Part shown: piece after piece, positions 57,935-64,000 of the stretch
How the letters are laid out: each line of letters starts with the position of its first letter
Position numbering within the stretch: the first letter of the stretch is position 1
Source of the DNA: Catenulispora sp. GP43
Lineage (GTDB): Bacteria; Actinomycetota; Actinomycetes; Streptomycetales; Catenulisporaceae
Direction of reading: 5' to 3'
NCBI RefSeq assembly: GCF_041260665.1
Contig: NZ_JBGCCT010000021.1
Location: forward strand, 150,392-214,391
DNA length: 64,000 nt
Translations under genes and position numbers: made by a program
The notes under the pieces: model-generated
The model's database searches: none
What the model was told of the DNA's origin: nothing
Seen by the model: only the letters and a program-made list of their open reading frames with translations

Positions 57935-58318
57935 TCAGGCGTCTTCGGCGTCGACGCGAATCACGGTCTGGTCACGTCCCGCCACAAACGCGTCGCGCTG
58001 GGCGTGAACGTTCTGGACGACCGGCGCGGCGCCCAGCGTGGCCCATCCCACGAGCTCGGCGGCGAACTGCGGGTCGCGTTCAGCATGCCAGCGGATTGCG
58101 GAGGCCAGATCCGCCAGGCGGACCGGATCTGCTCCCTGCACCTCAACGCGCTCCAAAACATCTACCGCGCGGTGGTCGTGTTTGAAGATCTCACGGATCC
58201 TCGTCCTGATCGCCGAAACCGCTTCGACCGCAGCCTCTCCGCTCAGTCCGTGTACCGCACCCCCTGCGACCAGAAAAGCCACAGTCTCGGCAGCGCTCGC
58301 GGCGTCCATACCCGTCAC
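57935..58318 (-). CDS. Putative amyloid-signalling effector partner of the NACHT protein
   Basis: A 127-residue protein (GTG start, AAGGTGGGG upstream; ATG three codons later is an alternative), 30 nt upstream of the NACHT gene on the same strand. Residues 1-95 are alpha-helical with a hydrophobic N-terminal helix (ASAAETVAFLVAGGAVHGLS) and a helical bundle (AAVEAVSAIRTRIREIF, LADLASAIRWHAERDPQFAA), resembling the pore-forming Bell/HeLo-like domains of bacterial NLR partners. Residues ~100-122 (VQNVHAQRDAFVAGRDQTVI) mirror the NACHT protein's N-terminal motif. Such shared prion-like motifs transmit the NLR signal by templating amyloid. Identification as effector is inference from architecture. 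Confidence 0.65.
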   Translation of the reverse strand: MTGMDAASAAETVAFLVAGGAVHGLSGEAAVEAVSAIRTRIREIFKHDHRAVDVLERVEVQGADPVRLADLASAIRWHAERDPQFAAELVGWATLGAAPVVQNVHAQRDAFVAGRDQTVIRVDAEDA

Positions 58319-58604
58319 CCCCCACCTTGCCAGCCTTACATTTAATAAGCATTCGATGATACTGCGTTACCGCCGCCAGCAGTAGCTCGACCCCGCGTGC
58401 CAGAAGCCTTTGAAGCGTTAGGCTCAGTCGGCTTCGAGCGCCGACGGGTGCTGATCGCCTGAGTCGGCCAGGGCGGCCAGTGCTTCACGTGTGTCGCGGC
58501 GGTGCGGCGGTGCGGCGGTGACTGACCTCGCCGCGGATTGCGCCGTCGCCGCTGGGAGGTGTCGGCTTTGGCGTTGCGGCCGGCCAGGACGGTAATCGGG
58601 GCGA
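58319..58604. other. Spacer between NLR pair and IS1182 remnant
   Basis: No supported gene. Its left ~60 bp should hold the promoter of the leftward NLR pair (AT-rich around 58336-58352); the right part grades into transposase remnant sequence. Confidence 0.4.
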
Positions 58605-59360
58605 TCAGGGTGATCCCGCGCTCGTTCGAGGCGGTGATGTCGCTGCGGACGGGTAGCCGGAGTCCATCAGGTGCTCGGCCGGGGCTAGGCCGCGTCCGAT
58701 CAGCTTGTCCTGGATGTCGGTGGTCGCGGTGACGTCCGGGTCGGTGGCCATGGTGGTGTGCACGTCGGTGATCAGGTTCGGCAGGTCATCGTCGCAGGAC
58801 TCTGTCAGGTGGGCCTTCGTACCTTGCCACTCGATGTCCTCCTCGGCGCCGCGGCCCTTCGTGCTGTACCGGGCGCCGGGATCATACGGAGAGCACAGCC
58901 GCTCAGCGGACGGGGCCAACCCGGCGCCGTCCTTCAGAACCAGCGCGCCGTCGGGGCCTGCGGTGACCTGCTGGCCCCACAGCGTCCGCAGGATCCGCAC
59001 CCGCGCCAGCGTGTTCATCCAGGCCGCGGTGTGGTCGGCGTCGATCCGGGCCAGCAGCGCCGCGCCGTCCGCGCCGATCTGCGCTGCCAGCGCCGCCATC
59101 GTCGTCTTCCTGCTGCCGCGCCCGATCAGCCGGGATGTCTCGACCTTCCGGCCGTAGCGCTCGTCCCAGCCTGGGGCGAGCACCGGCACGATCCAGTCCG
59201 GGCTGATCCCGGCGATCTCCTCCAGAGCGGCGCGCAGCCCTTCGCCGACCAGCTCGACCCGGTTCAGCTTGCGAACCCCGGCGATCACATAGGTGGAGTC
59301 GGTACGGGCCCGGCCGCCGCCCCGCAGCAGACCGGCGTCTCTGGGCAGCGAAGACCGGTC
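58605..59360 (-). pseudogene. IS1182-family transposase fragment
   Basis: The leftward frame reads GGGRARTDSTYVIAGVRKLN then YDPGARYSTKGRGAEEDIEW, GTKAHLTESCDDDLPNLITD, and GLAPAEHLMDSGYPSA, after which the frame is lost. These are the central catalytic segments of IS1182 transposases. Both ends (N-terminal HTH, C-terminal Glu region) are missing. No terminal repeats are seen. Confidence 0.8.
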
Positions 59361-59418
59361 GGATCGCTGATGATCGAGGTCTGTCGCGACAGCGCGCCTT
59401 CGCGCGCCGGTCGGAGTG

Positions 59419-60996
59419 TCATTCCGAACCGGGCACGGCGGCCCTGTGAGGACTGCCGCCGCGTGCGCGAGAGGGGATGTCGGCCTCCCGGAACACCTGC
59501 TGGACCCGGTATGTCAGCGGGTTCCCGGTCGGGCTGAACCAGCCGAGACTGACGGCGATCTCTCGCTGGGACAGCCCGTCGTCCTCATACAACCGGCGGA
59601 TTTCCTGCGGATCGCATGCGAAGCGCGACGGTGGACGCCAGCCGGGCTCGATGCCGACCCTGGCGAGCCGTTTCGCGACGCGTCCACCGTCCGGGGTGCC
59701 GTCGGGCTTGTACCAGCCCAGTTGCGCGGCGATCTGGCGCTTGGTTATCCCTTCCTGCTCGTACATACCACGGATCTCGAGGTTGAGTGCGGTCGGAGGC
59801 TTCGCACGTCGGGGGCGGGGCGCAATCTCAGCTTCCTTTATCCGCTGTTTCACCTCGTGGAGCGACGGCTTGCCGGACGGTGTGCGCCACCCGAGCCTGT
59901 CGGCGATGCCGACCTCGTCGAGACCCTCGTCATAGTAGAGCTTGCGCAGAGCCTCATCGCCGACAGTGCGCTGAGCGCGCGGGATGCTGATGCCGTGGTG
60001 GGCTAAGGCACCACGGATACGCTCGGTGCTCGGCCTGCCGGAAGTACTGCAGTAGTCGAGCGCCTTGGCGATCTGACGGGCGTTCATGCCCTGGTCGACG
60101 TGCAGTTCGCGGAGCACCTGCGCGGTGAGGGGTGTGCGGCCGCCGCTTCCGCTACGCAGCTCGGAGGTCCTGAGCTCGATCCCGTAAGAGCGCATGAGCA
60201 GTCGGACGTGCACCGAACTGCACTCCAGCATGTCTGCGATTTCGACACTGGTGCGCTGCTGGTCGACGTAGAGCTCCTGGAGGACCTCGGGCGTGATGTC
60301 TGTCAGTAGCTTGTGACCGCCATGTCGGCGAGGGATGCCGTATCGAGTAAGGCGGTAGTCGACTTTCCTGTGGGTAGTGCCGGTGGCTTTGGCGATCTCG
60401 TACGGAGTGAGGCGTTGGACCAGGTACATGGCCTCAAGCAGTTCGCGGCTTAGGGGGTCGGACGGCTCGCCGACGGCCTGGTAGTTCTCCATCCCGCGCC
60501 TGGTCAGCACGCCTGCGGCCTCCAGTCGGCGGCGGACGGCGTCGGCCGCGATGCCGGTCGCCTCGGCGATCCGCTGTGCGGGCCAGCCCCGCTCCCACAT
60601 GGCGGTCAGGGTCTTCTGATCGGTCCACGGCACGGCCGGCGGCGCCGTCGCGGCCTGGCGCTTGGTCCTGGGATTGCAGGGGATGCCGTAGCGCCGCATC
60701 CACTTCCACACGGTTCCCGCCGCGATACCCATCGCGTTGGCGACCTCCTTGGTGGACGCATTCTCGACGTGGCGAAGTCGGTACAGCTCGTCAGGGTCGG
60801 GATACGCCGCGGTGCAGGGACCAACCGCTTTCCTCTGCAGGCCATACCGGTGGGCCAGGTCGTAGATGGTCAAGCGAGTCGTGCCGTACTCGGCGGCGAT
60901 GTCGTCGGCCGGGCGTCGCTCCTCAATGTACAACCGGGCAAGGAGCTCCGGCGTCAGCACCTGCTGGATACGCCCTTGGCCTGCCGCCGGCACCAT
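59419..60996 (-). CDS. Tandem helix-turn-helix array protein
   Basis: A 525-residue protein starting at MVPAAGQGRIQQVLTPELLA (AGAGGAG upstream; a 33-codon extension is ignored). It is built almost wholly from about nine HTH-like units of 50-58 residues with the pattern LxxLYxxxxxxxxEIAxxxGxxxxTVxxxLxxxGI. Examples are LARLYIEERRPADDIAAEYG (unit 1), LYRLRHVENASTKEVANAMG (2), LQELYVDQQRTSVEIADMLE (5), LRKLYYDEGLDEVGIADRLG (7), IRGMYEQEGITKRQIAAQLG (8) and IRRLYEDDGLSQREIAVSLG (9). No catalytic or ligand domain remains. It could bind an extended DNA site in a modular way. The gene stands alone with a perfect inverted repeat upstream. Family unknown to me. Confidence 0.72.
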   Translation of the reverse strand: MVPAAGQGRIQQVLTPELLARLYIEERRPADDIAAEYGTTRLTIYDLAHRYGLQRKAVGPCTAAYPDPDELYRLRHVENASTKEVANAMGIAAGTVWKWMRRYGIPCNPRTKRQAATAPPAVPWTDQKTLTAMWERGWPAQRIAEATGIAADAVRRRLEAAGVLTRRGMENYQAVGEPSDPLSRELLEAMYLVQRLTPYEIAKATGTTHRKVDYRLTRYGIPRRHGGHKLLTDITPEVLQELYVDQQRTSVEIADMLECSSVHVRLLMRSYGIELRTSELRSGSGGRTPLTAQVLRELHVDQGMNARQIAKALDYCSTSGRPSTERIRGALAHHGISIPRAQRTVGDEALRKLYYDEGLDEVGIADRLGWRTPSGKPSLHEVKQRIKEAEIAPRPRRAKPPTALNLEIRGMYEQEGITKRQIAAQLGWYKPDGTPDGGRVAKRLARVGIEPGWRPPSRFACDPQEIRRLYEDDGLSQREIAVSLGWFSPTGNPLTYRVQQVFREADIPSRARGGSPHRAAVPGSE

Positions 60997-61556
60997 GATC
61001 TCCTCTCGTCTGGTCGACCTACACCGCCGGATTGCGGAGGAGAACGACGCGCGATGCGACGCTTTCCGGGTTCCTCCGTGACGCGATGTCGTCACTGGTC
61101 ACGTCATCCGCTGCGACCAGTGATACCAGCTGTTCCTAGCCCGAGACGGTCAGGAGCGGGGCAAGCTTCATAAATCACCCGTGCCAGCGATACGTACACT
61201 CCGCCGAAAATTCGCAACCATCATTTCTCATGCCGAACCACTTTCCTCGTTGCGGAAGATCGGCATTGGAAACACGCCAATCGCTGACCCGTGTTGCTCG
61301 CACGCAAGTCGTGCAGGAGCGAGGGTACCGCCGGCTTTCTAGCCACGTCCGAAGGTGCATTCTGGGCGTTGGCGCGGTTCTCGAGTCTGGATGAAGCAAA
61401 CCTCAGGCCAGCCTTCAAGATCACTCGATCGAGTGCAACTCGGGCGTGTTGGATGTCTCTACCGTTACTTCCCTTCTCGTTGGAGACAAGCTGATAGTGC
61501 GGTTCATGAGCCCTTCCGCAACAAGGGGAAGACGAGGTAAGAGAAGTGCTGCAGCC
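60997..61556. other. Divergent intergenic region
   Basis: It separates the HTH-array gene from a lipoprotein gene read the other way. It contains the 61092-61123 inverted repeat. No protein-coding frame is supported; the frame beginning at ATG 61446 reads into the lipoprotein but has no SD. Confidence 0.45.
61092..61123. promoter_or_regulatory. Inverted repeat upstream of the HTH-array gene
   Basis: TCACTGGTC, 14-nt spacer, GACCAGTGA: a perfect 9-bp inverted repeat about 96 nt before the start of the HTH-array gene. It is a candidate operator, possibly for autoregulation. Confidence 0.5.
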
Positions 61557-62114
61557 GTGAACAGTTTGAAGATCGTCGTGGCCTGCGCCGGAGTCGTCGC
61601 CCTGTCGACCACTGCGGCATGTTCCGAACCGCACTCGAAGAGCATCACGAACGCGGTAGCCACACCAACCAAAGCCACCTCCGACACGATGCCCAGCCCA
61701 ATTGACCAGGCGAAGCAGGCGGCCCTGGCTGCGTACACGGGCATGTGGACTGACTACGCGAACGCCGCCCAGACGGCGAACTACACGGACCAGCGGCTGA
61801 CCCAGCATGCGACGGATGCTGCGCTCGGCGAGATGGTTCACAGCCTCTATCAACTGCAACGCGGCGGACTTGTCATCAAAGGTGCGCTAGAAACGGCCCC
61901 GACGATCGTGGACGTAGTTCCACCAAACACGCCGACGCAGGTCGATATCAAGGATTGCGCTTCAGACGTCCACTGGTTGCAGTATGTCGCCGCAACCGGG
62001 AAGCCGCGGGATGCCATTCCCGGCGGTCGCCGCATGGTCACGGCCCGCGTCACCAAACAGTACGACCTCTGGAGAGTGGCGAACTACCAAGTGCAGGCAG
62101 AGGGCACATGCTGA
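61557..62114 (+). CDS. Lipoprotein-like secreted protein
   Basis: A 185-residue protein; GTG at 61557 is chosen because NSLKIVVACAGVVALSTTAA followed by Cys is a lipoprotein signal (lipobox STTAAC-like). After a Thr/Ser-rich linker, AALAAYTGMWTDYANAAQTA and RLTQHATDAALGEMVHSLYQ are helices, and VDIKDCASDVHWLQYVAATG with RMVTARVTKQYDLWRVANYQ forms the NTF2-like end. Such proteins accompany actinobacterial Flp-pilus or secretion loci. It overlaps the next gene by 7 nt, so it is co-translated. Confidence 0.75.
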   Translation: MNSLKIVVACAGVVALSTTAACSEPHSKSITNAVATPTKATSDTMPSPIDQAKQAALAAYTGMWTDYANAAQTANYTDQRLTQHATDAALGEMVHSLYQLQRGGLVIKGALETAPTIVDVVPPNTPTQVDIKDCASDVHWLQYVAATGKPRDAIPGGRRMVTARVTKQYDLWRVANYQVQAEGTC

Positions 62115-62977
62115 AGTACGTGGCATTCGTCGGTGCGGTCGCCATCGCGTCGCTCGGATTTGGTGCTCGATCGGCGACAGCATCTGGCGGACTCGGTGGC
62201 GCTGGAGCGTCGGGTGACACAGAATGCGGCGCAACCAGCTGCAGCAGCTTCGCTCAAGACAGCCCGCCGGCCAAGGTTTCGAAACCCGCGCCGGCGAACA
62301 CCCCGAGGGATCCGAATGCCCCGGTCTGCCAGCAGGTGCCGATTACCTGGGATCACCTGCCCGACCAGATCGTTGACTTACCGGATTCCTACTCTGGCTT
62401 GGACAACGCGTATCAGGAGCAATGTACGCAGGGCGGGAAGATCATCAGCTCGAAGCTGGTCTTCTACCCGGTGCCGTCGCCGGCCAGCGCGCAGGCTCTG
62501 GCCGAAAAGGCATACAAGACACTTGCCATGCCGCAACCGCAGGTCGTGATGAGCCCAGGGGTGAACGTGCCGCAGCTCACTGGGCTTCCGCTCTGGATGT
62601 GGTTGAAGCCTGGGTCTTGGGTACCGCAGTCATCGACGGTCAGCGCGGGCGGGATCACCATCAAAGCGACCGCAACACCACAGCGGGTGGAGTGGAACAT
62701 GGGCGATGGGTCCACGGTGACCTGCCCAGGTCCTGGGACTCCGTTTCCGGAACACCCGAGCGGTGACGCAATGGCTCCGTCCCCGACCTGTGGACATACG
62801 TTCCATCGGACTTCCGAAGTCGAGCCCGGCGGAGCGTTCCACGTCACGGCGACGATCGTGTGGCGAGTGGACTGGACGGGGTTCGGGCCAGGCGGGACGT
62901 TTCCCGATGTGGAGTCTTCGGTCGGGTTCCCCGTGCGGGTGATCGAAGCAGCCGCGCTCGTGACCAACAGCCACTGA
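62108..62977 (+). CDS. Secreted protein with PKD-like segment
   Basis: A 289-residue protein starting MLKYVAFVGAVAIASLGFGA, a Sec signal with cleavage near SATA. The mature part has a Pro/Ala-rich region, then LPLWMWLKPGSWVPQSSTVS, ATATPQRVEWNMGDGSTVTC and PSPTCGHTFHRTSE, the pattern of a PKD-like beta-sandwich with a disulphide. It lies between a lipoprotein gene and a CpaB-like gene, an arrangement known from actinobacterial surface/pilus loci. Likely extracytoplasmic; role unknown. Confidence 0.75.
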   Translation: MLKYVAFVGAVAIASLGFGARSATASGGLGGAGASGDTECGATSCSSFAQDSPPAKVSKPAPANTPRDPNAPVCQQVPITWDHLPDQIVDLPDSYSGLDNAYQEQCTQGGKIISSKLVFYPVPSPASAQALAEKAYKTLAMPQPQVVMSPGVNVPQLTGLPLWMWLKPGSWVPQSSTVSAGGITIKATATPQRVEWNMGDGSTVTCPGPGTPFPEHPSGDAMAPSPTCGHTFHRTSEVEPGGAFHVTATIVWRVDWTGFGPGGTFPDVESSVGFPVRVIEAAALVTNSH

Positions 62978-63042
62978 AGATCGTTCTCCATCGCGGTCTG
63001 AAGACTTCTGATATCTGACCTCTGGCGTAAGGCGAGTTCAAC

Positions 63043-63690
63043 GTGCGTTCCGTCATTCCGGGGCAAGCCCCGCCCAAGGAAGCCCGCCCCGATGCGGTCT
63101 CTCGCTCGGCCACCACGTCGTTGGGGCGGCTGTCCTCGGCGCGGCGAGTACGTCCGGCGTATGTGAAGGTCGGGGCCGGGTTGGTCGCGGTGTGTGGCGT
63201 GGGCGGGGGTGTACTGCTGTCCTCGGTTGGTGGCCGGGTTCCGGTTCTGCAGGTGGCGGTGCCGATTCCGGCTGGGCAGAGGGTGACGGCCGAGGATTTG
63301 AGGACGACGGGGGTCGCTGCGGATGCCGCGGTTGGGCTGATCCCGGAGTCGCAGGAAGACCAGGTCGTCGGGCGGATCGCAGCGGTACCGCTCGTGGCCG
63401 GGGATCTGGTCACCGAGGGCAAGATCGGGTCATCAGCCGTCTTCCCGCCAGCTGGCCAGGCTGTGACATCGGCGGAGCTGAAGGCAGGGTCGTTCCCGGC
63501 TGAGTTGAAGGCGGGCGACCAGGTTGCAGTGCAGATCAATGCCGAAGGCCAGGGATCCGTTCAGGTCCCGCAATCACCCGCCGTCCTGTCGAACTCGGCT
63601 TTCGCCGTTTCTGCAGATGTGATGGGGGTCAGGCCGCCAGGTCCAGTCCTGCTTGGGCCCAGGCGTGCTGGACCTCGCGGATTTCGGTAG
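63043..63690 (+). pseudogene. CpaB/SAF-domain protein, 3' end replaced by an IS
   Basis: MRSVIPGQAPPKEARPDAVS leads to a single membrane helix (YVKVGAGLVAVCGVGGGVLL) and a SAF domain (LQVAVPIPAGQRVTAEDLRT, IAAVPLVAGDLVTEGKIGSS, LKAGDQVAVQINAEGQG). Homologues are the CpaB/RcpC-like periplasmic proteins of Flp pilus assembly. After FAVSADVMGV, near 63627, the frame enters a transposase gene on the other strand and ends artificially at 63690, so the native C-terminus is lost. Confidence 0.78.
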
Positions 63691-64000
63691 CGGTCGGTTG
63701 AGCGGCGCGGATGGGTGAAAAGCGGGCGGCGATGATCACGCGGCGGAGCTTGGCGGCCATGTCGGCGAACGCCGGTTCGGTCTTCGACGTGTACCAGGGC
63801 TGGCGCATCCGGCGGTCGGCGACGTCGGCCGGGGTGTGGCCGTGTAGTGCGTACCAGAGGACGACGATGGTGTAGCAGTACAGGGTGAACGGGGTGGTGC
63901 GCTCCACGGCTTGGCGGACGCGGTTGCGGGCCTGGCCCGCGCCCAGGTGTTCGCGGGTCTCTTCGAAAGTGATCTCGATGGACCATCGCCAGGCGTATCT
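63629..64000 (-). CDS. DDE transposase, C-terminal part, continues past the window
   Basis: The leftward frame from the window edge reads RYAWRWSIEITFEETREHLG, AGQARNRVRQAVERTTPFTL and YTIVVLWYALHG, ending at 63629. WSIE with the following helix holds the third catalytic residue of a DDE transposase (IS701/IS4-like groups). It has inserted in the SAF-domain gene. The start lies beyond 64000. Confidence 0.75.
   Translation of the reverse strand, partial: RYAWRWSIEITFEETREHLGAGQARNRVRQAVERTTPFTLYCYTIVVLWYALHGHTPADVADRRMRQPWYTSKTEPAFADMAAKLRRVIIAARFSPIRAAQPTATEIREVQHAWAQAGLDLAA

Overview
The window is from a high-GC actinomycete. Third-position G/C bias is strong, GTG and TTG starts are common, SD motifs are GGAGG-like, and the gene families (peptidase inhibitor I36, LuxR, CpaB/SAF, DUF4365, Wadjet with TIGR02680) suggest Streptomyces, Catenulispora or a relative. 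The genus cannot be fixed from this sequence alone.

Left part (1-9.6 kb): mostly ordinary accessory genes. These are a SnoaL-like protein cut by the window edge, a secreted I36-type inhibitor, a LuxR regulator, a lipoprotein, an aldo/keto reductase, a duplicated YbjQ protein and two ABM-like proteins. A type IV-like SRA-HNH restriction enzyme sits among them. The stretch ends in a multiply frameshifted epoxide hydrolase and a fragment of an HNH nuclease gene.

Defence island (9.8-32 kb): a complete four-gene Wadjet operon (jetABCD, 4-nt overlaps) is followed by a small IS5-like element. Next comes a lower-GC pair of overlapping genes (DUF4365 nuclease-like plus an unrecognised 384-aa protein), then a HEPN-like protein. 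A two-gene Mokosh type I system follows, with a kinase-helicase fusion and a PLD protein carrying an extra C-terminal S1 domain. Just beyond lies the 3' half of a tRNA-Lys(CTT) with its own terminator and no 5' half, the signature of a tRNA attachment site. A NotI-like restriction-modification pair follows.

Mobile-element pile-up (32-50.6 kb): broken epimerase genes, a frameshifted IS256 element, an XRE/TPR regulator divergent from an SDR epimerase, and a DUF6086-like gene. Then comes an IS630 remnant carrying the 3' end of a group II intron. After it an IS21 element is split by a two-recombinase transposon, which is itself split by a second copy of the same kind of transposon. Removing each insertion, with a 2-nt remainder, restores an open reading frame exactly. 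Each transposon carries one cargo gene on the opposite strand: a SUFU-domain protein and an unrecognised 361-aa protein.

Right part (50.6-64 kb): a 2182-aa DUF4062-NACHT-HEAT protein (bacterial NLR type) lies just downstream of a 127-aa protein. The two share a short motif, at the N-terminus of one and the C-terminus of the other, as expected of amyloid-signalling NLR/effector pairs. Then come an IS1182 remnant, an unusual protein made of about nine tandem helix-turn-helix units with an inverted repeat upstream, and a lipoprotein / secreted protein / CpaB-like series. The last of these is cut by an IS that runs off the window.
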